A stretch of DNA of 64,000 nt from Xanthomonas sp. DAR 35659 (GTDB lineage: Bacteria > Pseudomonadota > Gammaproteobacteria > Xanthomonadales > Xanthomonadaceae), in NCBI RefSeq assembly GCF_041242975.1, contig NZ_CP162488.1, positions 2,222,001 through 2,286,000 of the forward strand, read 5' to 3'. Position 1 is the first letter of the stretch; each line of letters opens with the position of its first letter. The notes below the pieces were generated by a model. That model did no database searches. It was not told the DNA's origin and saw only the letters and a list, made by a program, of their open reading frames with translations. Of this stretch, positions 38,350-47,392 are shown piece after piece. Made by a program: the position numbers and the translations under genes.

Positions 38350-39618
38350 TCAGACGCCGGCCCAGGTTTCCACTTCCTCGACGAAGCGGTAGATGTCGCG
38401 ATAGCGGCTGTACAGCGGCACCGGGCTGATCCGGATCACGTCCGGCTCGCGCCAGTCGCCGAGCACGCCGACCGAGTGCAGGTACTCGAACAGCGCACGG
38501 CCACGCTCGCGCCCGCCGACCACGCGCAGCGACAGCTGGCAGCCGCGGTGCGCCGGGTCGGTCGGAGTGAGGATCTGCAGGGTCTCGGCCAGGCGTGCGC
38601 GGATCAGCGTTTCCAGGTAACCGGTGAGCTGCAGCGATTTTTGCCGCAGCGCGGCCAGCCCGGCACGCTCGAACAGGTCCAGCGAGGCGCGCAGCGGCGC
38701 CATGCTCAGCACCGGCGGATTGCTCAGTTGCCAGCCGTCGGCGCCGGGCGCGGCGACGAAGTCCGGCCCCATCTGGAAGCGGGTGCGCTTGTCGTGGCCC
38801 CACCAGCCGGCGAAGCGCGGCGTGTCGCCGTGGCCGTGGCGCTCATGCACGAAGGCGCCGGCGACCGCGCCGGGGCCGGCGTTGAGGTACTTGTAGTGGC
38901 ACCACACCGCGAAATCGGGCGCGGTGTCGTGCAGGGTCAGCGGGATGTTGCCCACTGCATGCGCCAGATCGAAGCCGACCGCGGCGCCGGCCGCGCGCGC
39001 CAGCCGGGTCACCGCGTCCAGGTCGAAGGCCTGCCCGGTGCGGTACTGCACGCCGGGCCACAGCACCAGCGCCAGACGCGGGCCGTGCTCGGCGATGGCG
39101 CGTTCGATCGTGGCCATCGAAATCAGGCCGTCGGCGTCGGGTTGCACCTCGATCAGGTCGGTGGCCGGATCGAAGCCGTGGAAGCGGATCTGCGACGCCA
39201 CCGCATGCTGGTCGGACGGGAATGCGCCGGCCTCGATCAGGATCGCCGGGCGCTCGCGCGTGGGCCGGTAGAAGCTGACCATCAGCAGGTGCAGGTTCAC
39301 CGTCAGCGTGTTCATCGCCACCACCTCGTGCGGCAGCGCGCCGACGATCCGCGCCAGCGGCGCGGCGAGCAGTTCGTGGTAGGTCAGCCACTGCGTGTCG
39401 CCGGTGAAGTGGCCTTCCACCGCCAGCGTCGACCATTTGTCCAGCACCTCCTGCACCGCGGCGCGGGCGCCGCGCGGCTGCAGGCCCAGCGAGTTGCCGA
39501 CGAAGTAGGCCTGGTCGGCGCCCTGGTGCTGCGGGAACAGGAACTCGCGGCGCAGCTCGCGCAGCGGGTCGGCGGCATCGAGCGCGGTGGCGTGGTTGCG
39601 GGTCAGGAGGTCGTTCAT
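38350..39618 (-). CDS. kynU: kynureninase
   Basis: A 422-residue PLP enzyme cleaving 3-hydroxykynurenine to 3-hydroxyanthranilate and alanine. Features: YFVGNSLGLQPRGARAAV near residue 43, GFDLAHAVGNIPL around 230 and the PLP lysine in WCHYKYLNAGPGAVAGAF. ATG 39618 (MNDLLTRNHA) fits the family start; a GTG at 39645 would add nine residues. It lies 30 bases after the FUSC gene and feeds kmo/HAO products in the same operon. Confidence 0.95.
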   Translation of the reverse strand: MNDLLTRNHATALDAADPLRELRREFLFPQHQGADQAYFVGNSLGLQPRGARAAVQEVLDKWSTLAVEGHFTGDTQWLTYHELLAAPLARIVGALPHEVVAMNTLTVNLHLLMVSFYRPTRERPAILIEAGAFPSDQHAVASQIRFHGFDPATDLIEVQPDADGLISMATIERAIAEHGPRLALVLWPGVQYRTGQAFDLDAVTRLARAAGAAVGFDLAHAVGNIPLTLHDTAPDFAVWCHYKYLNAGPGAVAGAFVHERHGHGDTPRFAGWWGHDKRTRFQMGPDFVAAPGADGWQLSNPPVLSMAPLRASLDLFERAGLAALRQKSLQLTGYLETLIRARLAETLQILTPTDPAHRGCQLSLRVVGGRERGRALFEYLHSVGVLGDWREPDVIRISPVPLYSRYRDIYRFVEEVETWAGV

Positions 39619-39648
39619 CGGCGGCAGGTGACGGGACGAGGGCACAGT

Positions 39649-41784
39649 CTACCGGTCGGGACGCGGCGCTTCGTCGGCGGTCGCGGCAGCGGCGGGCAGC
39701 AGGGCGCCGCGCACCAGGTGGGTGAGGGTGCCGACGCTGTCGGCGACGCGGTCGCTGGTGTCGGCCAGCGCGGACAGCACGGTGGCGTCGGCGGCGTCCG
39801 CCGGGCACGCGGCCAGCGCCTCGGCCAGGCGGCGTTCGTCCTGGCGCAGCGTGGCCTGCACCGGCGCGACACCGCTGCCCAGGCTGTCGGCCAGTTGGGT
39901 CAGTGCCGCATGCGCCTGGCGCTGGAACTGCTGCAGTTCCGGCAACGGCGGCAGTGCCGGGCTGTCGCGCAGCACCGCTTCCAGCGACAGCGAGGCGCGG
40001 ATCAGGCGGTTGCCGTTGGCCAGCACCGATTCGGCCAGGGTCAGTTCGCGCAGGTTGCGCTTGCGGCGCGGCTCGCCGCGCAGGCGCTCGATCGAGGCCT
40101 GCACGTTGGTGCGCGCGGTGCGCGCCGCGGCGCGGGTTTCCGGCAGCGCCTGCAGGCGGCCGTCGAGCAGGGCGGCGAGGTGGTCGCGGTAGGCCAGCAG
40201 CAACTGCGCCAGGGTGGCGCGGATGTGGCGTCGCTCCCAGGTCGGCCACAGCGCGTAGGCGACCAGCGCCAGCGCGCTGCCGAGCACGGTGGCCTGGATG
40301 CGCTCGCCGATCGCCTCGCCCGGGGCCATGCCTTCGAACGACAGCAGCAGCACTAGCATGCCGGTCAGGCAGGCCACGCCGAGGCCGTAGTTGACCTGGG
40401 TCAGCAGGCGGAAGCCGAGGCAGAACACGGTCAGCAACAGCAGCCGCACCACCGCGCCGTCCATCGTGAAGTGGGCCAGCACGGTGGCCAGCAACAGCCC
40501 GGCGAAGGTGCCGGCCACGCGCAGCGCGCCGAAGCTGAGGGTGCCGCCGAAGTCGGGCTTGAGCACGATCGCGGTGGTCATCGGGATCCAGTAGCCGTGC
40601 GGGATCGCCTGCCAGCGTTCGAACAGCACCGCCAGGCTCAGGCATACGCCGCAGCGCAGCGCATGGCGGAACGCCACCGAGGACAGGCGCAGGTTGGCGC
40701 GCAGGGTCTGCAACGGCGCCAGCGGCCGCAGCGCGGCCGGCAGCCGGGCCTCGGCCAGCTCGGCCTGGATCTCGCCGCGGCTGCTGGCCCAGTGGCCGTT
40801 GCGGACCAGGGCGCGCAACTGTCCGCCCAGGCCCTGGGTGCGGGCGACGGCGATGCGCAGCAGGCGCCGCGCGCGGGTGTCCTCGGCCTGCGCCTGGGCC
40901 TGCGCCAGCGCCTCGGCCAGGTCGTCGAAGCCGGTCATCGAGGCCTCCGCCGCGGCCGGGTCCTCGGCGTTGTCCAGCGCGTAGGCGAGCTGGTCAAGCA
41001 CCACCGCGCTGCGCTCCAGCACGCGCTCGATCGGCAGTCGCGCCTCCGCCGCGCCCTCCAGGCGCCCGTGCAGGTCGGCCAGGGTCAGCAGTTCCAGCCG
41101 CGCGCGTTCGCACAGTTCGGCGATGATCCGGAACGACTGCACCGCCAGGCCGCGCGCGCGATGCTCGCCGTGCAGCATCACCATCGCTTCCAGCACCGCC
41201 TCGGTGGCCGGCGGCGCCAGCGTCGCGCTCGGCCGCTGGCGGGCGATGCCGGCCAGTTGCCGCATCAGCTCGGCCAGCGCGAAGCGTTCCGGGCGGTAGC
41301 GCTGCAGCGGCCAGGCGGCCAGCGCCATCAGCATCTGCAGCACGCCGCCGGCGAAGATCAGCGCGGCCACGCCGACGCTCTGCAGCGGCGGCAGGCGCAC
41401 GTCGGCGCTGACCACCAGCAGGATCATGCTGGTCAGCCCGACCCGCGCCGCGACCGGCCCCAGCGCCACCAGCAGGCCGCCGCCCAGGCCCAGCAGCAGC
41501 GCCGCCAGCGCCAGCGCCGGCGTGTGCGCGCCGATCAGCATGCCCAGCAGCGCGGCGGTGCCGGCCGCCAGCGCGGCCATCAGCATGCGCTGCATGCGCG
41601 CCCGGTACGGCCCGGGCTGGTCGGAGAACATGGTGTTGAGCGCGCCGGTGGCCATCGCCAGGCCGAGCGCGGCGTGGCCGCAGGCCACGCCCACCGCGAG
41701 CGGGGCCACCACCGCGAAGGTATTGCGCAGGGCGACGCGCAGCGGGACGTCGCGCGGCTTCAGCGCGATCAGGCTGTGCAGCAT
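39649..41784 (-). CDS. FUSC family inner-membrane protein (YccS/YhfK type)
   Basis: A 711-residue membrane protein with two hydrophobic blocks of about five to six helices each (residues 15-165, e.g. AVVAPLAVGVACGHAALGLA; and 385-510, e.g. ALVAYALWPTWERRH at the end) separated and followed by soluble helical regions. This two-block layout is the FUSC/YccS pattern, related to aromatic-acid exporters such as AaeB. Lying between the genes for 3-hydroxyanthranilate dioxygenase and kynureninase, it may move an aromatic intermediate of the pathway across the membrane; this is inference from position only. Confidence 0.82.
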   Translation of the reverse strand: MLHSLIALKPRDVPLRVALRNTFAVVAPLAVGVACGHAALGLAMATGALNTMFSDQPGPYRARMQRMLMAALAAGTAALLGMLIGAHTPALALAALLLGLGGGLLVALGPVAARVGLTSMILLVVSADVRLPPLQSVGVAALIFAGGVLQMLMALAAWPLQRYRPERFALAELMRQLAGIARQRPSATLAPPATEAVLEAMVMLHGEHRARGLAVQSFRIIAELCERARLELLTLADLHGRLEGAAEARLPIERVLERSAVVLDQLAYALDNAEDPAAAEASMTGFDDLAEALAQAQAQAEDTRARRLLRIAVARTQGLGGQLRALVRNGHWASSRGEIQAELAEARLPAALRPLAPLQTLRANLRLSSVAFRHALRCGVCLSLAVLFERWQAIPHGYWIPMTTAIVLKPDFGGTLSFGALRVAGTFAGLLLATVLAHFTMDGAVVRLLLLTVFCLGFRLLTQVNYGLGVACLTGMLVLLLSFEGMAPGEAIGERIQATVLGSALALVAYALWPTWERRHIRATLAQLLLAYRDHLAALLDGRLQALPETRAAARTARTNVQASIERLRGEPRRKRNLRELTLAESVLANGNRLIRASLSLEAVLRDSPALPPLPELQQFQRQAHAALTQLADSLGSGVAPVQATLRQDERRLAEALAACPADAADATVLSALADTSDRVADSVGTLTHLVRGALLPAAAATADEAPRPDR

Positions 41785-41812
41785 CGCCGCTCCGCGCGAG
41801 GCTCGATGCGAC

Positions 41813-42337
41813 TCACCGCGCGGCGGCGGGCGCTGGCACCGGGTGCACCTGCCCGCAGCGGCTGCAGGTGCGCAGCGCCTCGGAGGCGTAAAAGCGCGCG
41901 AACACCGGCGGGAAATCGGTCTCGATGTCGCGCAGCGGGAAGTACTCTTCGTACAGCAGGTGATTGCAGTGTTCGCAATACCACTGCAGGCCGTCGTTCT
42001 CGTGCGGCAGGCGCCGGCGTTCGATCACCAGTCCCACCGAGTCGGGCATGCGCTGCGGCGAATGCGGTACCTTGGGCGGCAGCAGGAAGGTCTCGCCGGC
42101 GCGGATCGGAATCTCGCGCACCGCGCCGTCCTCCTGGATCCGCAGCACCATCTCGCCTTCGAGCTGGTAGAACCACTCCGGGCCTTCGTCGTAGTGGAAG
42201 TCCGAGCGCGCGTTCGGCCCGCCCACCGCCATCACGATGAAGTCGCCGGCGTAGATGCACTTGTTGCCCACCGGCGGCTTGAGCAGGTGGCGGTGCTCCT
42301 CGATCCAGGCGTGCAGGTTCAACGGGGCGGGCAGCAT
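41813..42337 (-). CDS. nbaC: 3-hydroxyanthranilate 3,4-dioxygenase
   Basis: A 174-residue Fe(II) cupin that opens the ring of 3-hydroxyanthranilate; the product closes to quinolinate, the NAD precursor. Iron ligands His48 and Glu54 in [12 protein letters not shown] and His92 in PPKVPHSP match the known bacterial enzyme. The C-terminal rubredoxin-like iron site is complete: Cys121 and Cys124 (CEHC), Cys158 and Cys161 (CSRC). First gene of a leftward operon with the FUSC gene 28 bases on, then kynU and kmo. Confidence 0.96.
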   Translation of the reverse strand: MLPAPLNLHAWIEEHRHLLKPPVGNKCIYAGDFIVMAVGGPNARSDFHYDEGPEWFYQLEGEMVLRIQEDGAVREIPIRAGETFLLPPKVPHSPQRMPDSVGLVIERRRLPHENDGLQWYCEHCNHLLYEEYFPLRDIETDFPPVFARFYASEALRTCSRCGQVHPVPAPAAAR

Positions 42338-42374
42338 GCGGATCCTCCTTGGCCAAGGCGCGCCGGCGGCGCGC

Positions 42375-43037
42375 TCAGCGGTCCTCGCGGTCGGCGCAGA
42401 TGCGCGCCAGCGCGGCGTCGTAACGTGGGGCCAGGTCCTCGATGCGCTCCAGCTCCATGCCCAGGTCGTGCACGCGGCCGTCGCGCAGGCTGTAGACCCA
42501 GCCGTGCACGGTCAGTTCCTGGCCGCGCGTCCAGGCGTCGCGCACGATGGAGGTGCGGCTGACGTTGACCACCTGTTCGAGCACATTGAGCTCGCACAGG
42601 CGCGCGTGCTGGAGGCTCTCGTCGCCGGCGCGCTGCAGGCACTGCTCGTGCTTCTCGGCCACGTCGGTGACGTGGCGGATCCAGTTGTCGACCAGGCCCA
42701 GCCGCGCGCGGGTCAGGCCGGCGTGGACGCCGCCGCAGCCGTAGTGGCCGACCACCAGGATGTGCCGCACCTTCAGCACTTCCACCGCGAACTGGATCAC
42801 CGACAGGCAGTTGAGGTCGGTATGCACGACCACGTTGGCGATGTTGCGATGGACGAACACTTCGCCCGGCGCCATGTCGATGATCTGGTTGGCCGGCACC
42901 CGCGAATCCGAACAGCCGATCCACAGATATTCCGGGGTCTGCTGTTTGGATAGGCGACTGAAGAACTCCGGGTCCTCGCGGTTGATGCGATTGGACCAGG
43001 CGCGGTTGTTGTTCAGTAGCTGATCGATTTTGCTCAT
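42375..43037 (-). CDS. can: beta-class carbonic anhydrase
   Basis: A 220-residue zinc enzyme interconverting CO2 and bicarbonate in the cytoplasm. Zinc ligands Cys42 (GCSDSRV), Asp44, His98 and Cys101 (GHYGCGG) have the same numbering as E. coli Can. ATG 43037 ([11 protein letters not shown]) is the conserved start; the open frame reaches further upstream with atypical residues. It ends 37 bases before the dioxygenase gene on the same strand, so read-through into the NAD operon is possible. Confidence 0.95.
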   Translation of the reverse strand: MSKIDQLLNNNRAWSNRINREDPEFFSRLSKQQTPEYLWIGCSDSRVPANQIIDMAPGEVFVHRNIANVVVHTDLNCLSVIQFAVEVLKVRHILVVGHYGCGGVHAGLTRARLGLVDNWIRHVTDVAEKHEQCLQRAGDESLQHARLCELNVLEQVVNVSRTSIVRDAWTRGQELTVHGWVYSLRDGRVHDLGMELERIEDLAPRYDAALARICADREDR

Positions 43038-43199
43038 TGCGCGCATTATTCCAGAAGCCGGCACGTATCGGGGTGCCGCTCGCGCCTGGCCGCGGATGCG
43101 GGGACGGCGCCGATTGCACACGCCTGCGTATGGCGTGATCGCGTGATCTGGATGTCCAGCGCAGGCGGGCAGCCGTGCCGCCGCGCCGTACGCCCGCGC

Positions 43200-43823
43200 T
43201 CAGGGCGTGGCCAGGCGCGTACGCATCAGTTCCGCCACCGCCTGCGCGCCCGGGTCGTCCATCGCCTGCAGCGCCTGCGCCACGGCCTGTTGGTTGGCCT
43301 GGGGATGATTCTGGTTGAGCTTGAACTTCAGTTCGGCGCGCTCGACCTCGATCCGGAAGCCGACGATGCCGCGCAACTGGCGGCGATGCGCGGGGTTGTG
43401 CGGCTCGTAGCGCCAGTCGCTATCCAATGCGCGTTCGTGGCGTTCGCTCAGTCGCGCCACCAGGTCGGCGAGCTGCGCTTCGTCCTCGCTGCGCTGCAGT
43501 TGCCCATGCAGGTGCGCGGTCGCGTAGTTCCAGGTCGGCACGCGCGCCAGCGCGTCCTTGTCCGGATACCAGCCCGGCGACACGTAGGCGTGCGGGCCGT
43601 GCACGATCAGCAGCGCCGGCCCGGTATGGCTGGACTGCGGATTGGCCCGCGCCCAATGGCCTTCGATCACGATGCGCGCGCCGTCGCGGCGGTACAGCAC
43701 CGGCAGCGGCGTGGCGCAGGGCAGGCCCTCGGCCACGGTGACCAGGGTGGCGAACGGATTGCGTGCGATCAGCGCGTCCAGCGCGCCCAGGTCGGCTTCG
43801 GCGAAGGCGGGCGCAACGTGCAT
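43200..43823 (-). CDS. PaiB-like FMN-binding protein
   Basis: A 207-residue protein of the PaiB/FMN_bind_2 family, a split-barrel flavin-binding fold sometimes called a negative transcriptional regulator. Signatures: NPFATLVTVAEGLPCATPLPV near 22, EGHWARANPQ around 54, YVSPGWYPDKDALARVPTWNY around 79 (part) and RGIVGFRIEVERAELKFKLNQN. It is the last gene of a leftward chain from asnS, beginning 4 bases after the 103-residue gene. The regulatory label in databases rests on Bacillus PaiB; here enzymatic use of FMN is as likely. Confidence 0.83.
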   Translation of the reverse strand: MHVAPAFAEADLGALDALIARNPFATLVTVAEGLPCATPLPVLYRRDGARIVIEGHWARANPQSSHTGPALLIVHGPHAYVSPGWYPDKDALARVPTWNYATAHLHGQLQRSEDEAQLADLVARLSERHERALDSDWRYEPHNPAHRRQLRGIVGFRIEVERAELKFKLNQNHPQANQQAVAQALQAMDDPGAQAVAELMRTRLATP

Positions 43824-43827
43824 CGGT

Positions 43828-44139
43828 TCAGGCGCGCGCGCCCAGCGTCTGGGTCATGCGCCCGCGCAGCCCCGCATCGTCCTCGGCCTGTGGCGGCGAC
43901 ACCTCGGCCAGCGAGAAGCCGCGCGCCAGCGCATCCTCCTCGTCCAGCCCGTCGTAGGCGACGAATTCGGCGTCGAACAGCGCCGCCTGCGCGGTGTCCT
44001 CGCTGTCGTAGCTGAGCGTGTTGCCGTCGCTGTCCAGCACCTCGGCGGTGCCGGCGGCACGCACACGCAGGCGCGCCCACACCAGGATGCGGCCTAGGCT
44101 GGCCAGGAACCAGCGGTCGGCGGGAAGGTCGGAGGTCAT
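43828..44139 (-). CDS. small acidic protein, unknown function
   Basis: A 103-residue protein beginning MTSDLPADRWFLASLGRI. Residues 30-95 are acidic with a strand-rich start (AGTAEVLDSDGNTLSYDSED) and an acidic helix-loop (DGLDEEDALARGFSLAE). Not recognised as a family. It overlaps the preceding membrane-protein gene by four bases (ATGA, 44136-44139) and is followed 4 bases later by the PaiB-like gene, which argues that it is real and cotranslated. Confidence 0.7.
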   Translation of the reverse strand: MTSDLPADRWFLASLGRILVWARLRVRAAGTAEVLDSDGNTLSYDSEDTAQAALFDAEFVAYDGLDEEDALARGFSLAEVSPPQAEDDAGLRGRMTQTLGARA

Positions 44140-44441
44140 GGAATCACCGTGGAAAGCAGCCAGAGCAGGGCGGCCATGCCCAGGCCGAGGAAGATGGTCA
44201 GCAGCGACAGCCAGGCCGGCGTCGCCAGCCCGGACAGCGCGCGGTCGCCGAGCGGGCGGTAGCGCCGCGCCAGCAGCCAGCCCAGCGCCACCGGCTTGAG
44301 GAAGGCGCCGGGGCCGAACGCGGCGACCAGCGGCGGATGCCGGTCGCGGATATGCACCAGGGTCAGCGGCCAGAAGATCACGAAGGCGCTGAAGCCGGCG
44401 ATCGCCACGCCGACGAAGCACAGGGCGAAGAACAGGATCAT
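44136..44441 (-). CDS. small inner-membrane protein, unknown function
   Basis: A 101-residue protein with a first membrane helix at about 2-27 (FFALCFVGVAIAGFSAFVIF) and a last one at about 80-99 (LLTIFLGLGMAALLWLLS), joined by a basic loop (ARRYRPLGDRALSG). Not recognised. Both ends overlap neighbours by four bases (ATGA), so it belongs to a tightly coupled gene chain. Confidence 0.72.
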   Translation of the reverse strand: MILFFALCFVGVAIAGFSAFVIFWPLTLVHIRDRHPPLVAAFGPGAFLKPVALGWLLARRYRPLGDRALSGLATPAWLSLLTIFLGLGMAALLWLLSTVIP

Positions 44442-44809
44442 GGCGTCGGCTCGCTGCCGTCGAAGCGGCCGACGATCTCGATCGGCCCGACGATGTTGTC
44501 GTTGAACGCCTCCAACTGCTCGGCCGGGATCCACCATTCGGTATGGTGCGCGCCACCGACCTTCTGCACCGGATAGGCGGCCATGAAGTCCGCGCGCACC
44601 GCGAAGCGCGCCACGTAGCCGACGCCGCTGTCCTTGACGTTCCAGCGCGCCGAGATCTCCTCGGCGTAACGCTGGTTGGTCACCGGATAGAAGATCGGCT
44701 GCTCCGGCAGCCGCGGCGGCCAGCGCCGGAACCCGCTGGCGCGCACCAGTTCGAGCTCCTCCGGCCCGAGCGGGCGATACATGGTGATCGTCGCGGCGTC
44801 GCCGGCCAT
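44438..44809 (-). CDS. small protein labelled 'ADP-ribosylation/crystallin J1' in relatives
   Basis: A 123-residue soluble protein (114 if it begins at MYRPLGPEE, 44782). Conserved-looking motifs: YRPLGPEELELVRASGFRRW, QPIFYPVTNQRYAEEIS, YVARFAVRADFMAAYPVQ, HTEWWIPAEQLEAFNDNIVG. I recall near-identical motifs in proteins carried in databases as ADP-ribosylation/crystallin J1, a name that does not fit its size; true function unknown. It starts 2 bases after asnS and overlaps the next gene, so it is translated with them. Confidence 0.75.
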   Translation of the reverse strand: MAGDAATITMYRPLGPEELELVRASGFRRWPPRLPEQPIFYPVTNQRYAEEISARWNVKDSGVGYVARFAVRADFMAAYPVQKVGGAHHTEWWIPAEQLEAFNDNIVGPIEIVGRFDGSEPTP

Positions 44810-44811
44810 GC

Positions 44812-46206
44812 TCAGAACTCGGCGCTGCCCGGCGCGCGCGGGTAGGGGATCGCATCGCGGATGTTGCTCAGCCCGCAGACGTAGACCACCAGGCGCTCGA
44901 AGCCCAGGCCGAAGCCGGCGTGCGGCACCGTGCCGTAGCGACGGAAATCGCGGTACCAGCCGTAGTGCGCCGGATCCAGGCCGAACTGCACCATGCGCGT
45001 GTCCAGCACGTCCAGGCGGTCCTCGCGCTCGCTGCCGCCGATGATCTCGCCGATGCCCGGCGCCAGCACGTCCATCGCCGCGACGGTCTTGCCGTCGTCG
45101 TTCAGGCGCATGTAGAAGGCCTTGATGTGCTCGGGGTAGTTGGTCACCACCACCGGGCGACCGACGTGCTGCTCGGTCAGCCAGCGCTCGTGCTCGGTCT
45201 GCAGGTCCAGGCCCCATTCCACCGGGAACTCGAACTTGTGCCCGGACTTCTGCAGTAGGGTGATCGCGTCGCCGTACTCGATGCGCTCGAACGGCGAGTT
45301 GATGAAGGTCTCCAGCCGCTCGATCGCGGTCTTGTCCACGCGCTCGGCGATGAACGCCAGGTCGTCGGCGCGCTCCTCCAGCACCGCGCGGAACAGGTAC
45401 TTGAGGAAGTCCTCGGCCACGCGCGCGTTCTCGGCCAGGTCGGCGAAGGCGATCTCCGGCTCGATCATCCAGAACTCGGCCAGGTGGCGGGTGGTGTGGC
45501 TGTTCTCGGCGCGGAAGGTCGGGCCGAAGGTGTAGACCTTGCTCAGCGCCAGGCAATACGCCTCGACGTTGAGCTGACCGGACACCGTCAGGAAGGTTTC
45601 CTTGCCGAAGAAATCGCGGCCGAAATCGACCTGGCCCCTGGCGTCGCGCGGCAGGTTGGCCATGTCCAGGGTGGAGACGCGGAACATCTGCCCGGCGCCT
45701 TCGGCGTCGGAGGTGGTGATGATCGGCGTGCTGATCCAGTTGTAGCCGTTGAGGTGGAAGTAGCGGTGCACCGCCTGCGCCAGGCAGTTGCGGATGCGGG
45801 TCACCGCGCCGAACAGGTTGGTGCGCGGGCGCAGGTGCGCGACCTCGCGCAGGAACTCCGGCGACATCGGCTTGGGCTGGATCGGATAGGTCAACGGCTC
45901 CTCGACCCAGCCGACCACGTCGACCGCACTGGCCTGGATCTCGTACGACTGGCCCTTGCCCTGCGACTTCACCAGCACGCCCTTGGCGATCAGCGAGCAA
46001 CTGCCGGTCAGCCGCTTGATCTCGTCGAAGTTGGGCAGCGCGTCGGTCGCCACCACCTGGATCGGGGCGAAGCAGGAGCCGTCGGTCACGTTGATGAAAG
46101 CCAGTCCGGCAGAGCCGCGCAGCGTGCGCACCCATCCCCGCACCGTGACTTCGCCGCCTTCGGGGATCTTCCCCGCCAGCGCATGTGCAACGCTCACCAC
46201 CGTCAT
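44812..46206 (-). CDS. asnS: asparaginyl-tRNA synthetase
   Basis: A 464-residue class II synthetase charging tRNA-Asn. The N-terminal OB-fold anticodon-binding domain has [20 protein letters not shown] (about 18). The catalytic core has motif 2 in [20 protein letters not shown] ([16 protein letters not shown]) and motif 3 in [20 protein letters not shown], ending [10 protein letters not shown], typical of AsnRS rather than AspRS. ATG 46206 ([10 protein letters not shown]) matches the family; an upstream in-frame start at 46248 lacks conservation. It heads a chain of four small genes running left. Confidence 0.96.
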   Translation of the reverse strand: MTVVSVAHALAGKIPEGGEVTVRGWVRTLRGSAGLAFINVTDGSCFAPIQVVATDALPNFDEIKRLTGSCSLIAKGVLVKSQGKGQSYEIQASAVDVVGWVEEPLTYPIQPKPMSPEFLREVAHLRPRTNLFGAVTRIRNCLAQAVHRYFHLNGYNWISTPIITTSDAEGAGQMFRVSTLDMANLPRDARGQVDFGRDFFGKETFLTVSGQLNVEAYCLALSKVYTFGPTFRAENSHTTRHLAEFWMIEPEIAFADLAENARVAEDFLKYLFRAVLEERADDLAFIAERVDKTAIERLETFINSPFERIEYGDAITLLQKSGHKFEFPVEWGLDLQTEHERWLTEQHVGRPVVVTNYPEHIKAFYMRLNDDGKTVAAMDVLAPGIGEIIGGSEREDRLDVLDTRMVQFGLDPAHYGWYRDFRRYGTVPHAGFGLGFERLVVYVCGLSNIRDAIPYPRAPGSAEF

Positions 46207-46309
46207 GACTTGAATCCTCGCCGCAGCGACTCGATATGGAAGGGGCAAGTGTACTGGCTGGAGCGCGGCGCTTGCGAGGCGTGACGGCGATCGGCCGTCG
46301 TTCTTTTCC

Positions 46310-46315
46310 TATAAT
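46310..46315 (+). promoter_or_regulatory. -10 box TATAAT before the Fe-S carrier gene
   Basis: A perfect TATAAT 30 bases before the ATG at 46345; no good -35 at 16-18 bases is seen. Predicted transcript start about 46322. Confidence 0.5.
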
Positions 46316-46344
46316 GCGCGCTCGCAGTTCCCGGAGTCGTTGCC

Positions 46345-46692
46345 ATGGCCATCCGTCTTACCCCCGTCGCCCACGCCCGCGTGCAGCGTTTCGTCGCGCA
46401 GACGCCCGGCGCGCTGGGATTGCGCTTCGGCGTCGAGCGCACCGGCTGCTCCGGCTGGGGCCACGTCACCGACCTGGCGCGCGAAGCGCATTCGGACGAC
46501 GCCGTGTTCGAGCAGGACGGGGTGCGCATCTACGTCAATGCCGCCAGCCTGCCGCTGGTCGATGGCACCGAGATCGACTTCGCCAAGCAGGGCCTGGGCG
46601 AGACCTTCATCTTCCGCAATCCCAATGCCACCGCCGAATGCGGGTGCGGCGAGAGCTTCACCACCGACGCCGAACACGCCGGCGCGCCCTGA
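46345..46692 (+). CDS. IscA/HesB-family iron-sulfur carrier protein
   Basis: A 115-residue A-type Fe-S carrier that receives and passes on clusters during maturation of Fe-S proteins. It starts MAIRLTPVAHARVQRFV. The three conserved cysteines are present: Cys35 in RTGCSGWGH and the pair in AECGCGESF (about 99 and 101). The fold ends FIFRNPNATAECGCG. A short extra tail (TTDAEHAGAP) follows. It stands alone, divergent from asnS, with TATAAT upstream and GGAG before the start codon. Confidence 0.9.
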   Translation: MAIRLTPVAHARVQRFVAQTPGALGLRFGVERTGCSGWGHVTDLAREAHSDDAVFEQDGVRIYVNAASLPLVDGTEIDFAKQGLGETFIFRNPNATAECGCGESFTTDAEHAGAP

Positions 46693-46744
46693 GGCGTCGC
46701 CGCTACCCGGCGGCTTCCCTGGAGAGCGCCGGGCATCCGCTCGC

Positions 46745-47290
46745 ATGCAGCCGCCGCCGTTCCGCCATCACCCCAACGCCTATGCGCTGTGCTTCGCGCA
46801 GGAGCGGGGGGTGTGCGACTGCTGCGGCGCAACCCGCGCATGGCGCTACCAGGGTCCGTTCTACTGCGCCGGCGACGGTCCGCAGTTCCTGTGCCCCTGG
46901 TGCATCGCCGATGGCCGCGCCGCGGCCCGCTTCGACGGCGAGTTCACCGGCTGGACCGAGATCGAGGGCGTCTCGCCCGACCCGGACGACCCGCCGCCGT
47001 CGATCGATGCCGCGCTGTTGCAGGAGATCTGCACGCGCACGCCGGGCTACTCGGCCTGGCAGCAGCCGGTCTGGCTGACCCATTGCGACAGGCCTTGCGC
47101 CTTCCTCGGCTACGCTGGCCGCGACGACCTCGCGCCGATCCTGGAGCAGGTCAGGCCCGACATCGTCGAGGTCAATCCGCGCGATGCGGACTGGCTGCTG
47201 GCGCGGTTGTCCCGCGACGGGATGCTGGTCGGCTGCCTGTTCCGGTGCCTGGCCTGCGGCCAGCATCGCCTGCATGTCGACATGGGCTGA
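46745..47290 (+). CDS. CbrC family (UPF0167) protein
   Basis: A 181-residue cysteine-rich protein: FRHHPNAYALCFAQERGVC, CDCCGATRAWRYQGPFYC, FLCPWCIADGRAAARFDGEF, and a late pair in RCLACGQHRLHVDMG. The pattern matches CbrC/UPF0167, linked in E. coli to colicin E2 tolerance, biochemical role unknown. The CxxC pairs suggest zinc binding. ATG 46745 is chosen because it begins the conserved motif. The 102 bases after it hold no gene. Confidence 0.83.
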   Translation: MQPPPFRHHPNAYALCFAQERGVCDCCGATRAWRYQGPFYCAGDGPQFLCPWCIADGRAAARFDGEFTGWTEIEGVSPDPDDPPPSIDAALLQEICTRTPGYSAWQQPVWLTHCDRPCAFLGYAGRDDLAPILEQVRPDIVEVNPRDADWLLARLSRDGMLVGCLFRCLACGQHRLHVDMG

Positions 47291-47392
47291 CTCAAGCCTT
47301 TGATTGGATTCGGTTCGAGGCCTTCGCGCGTGCGGTCCCAGGCGCGGTCGAGCGCTGCGCCATCGAAGTGAGCGCCTTGCTTGCGGGTGCCG

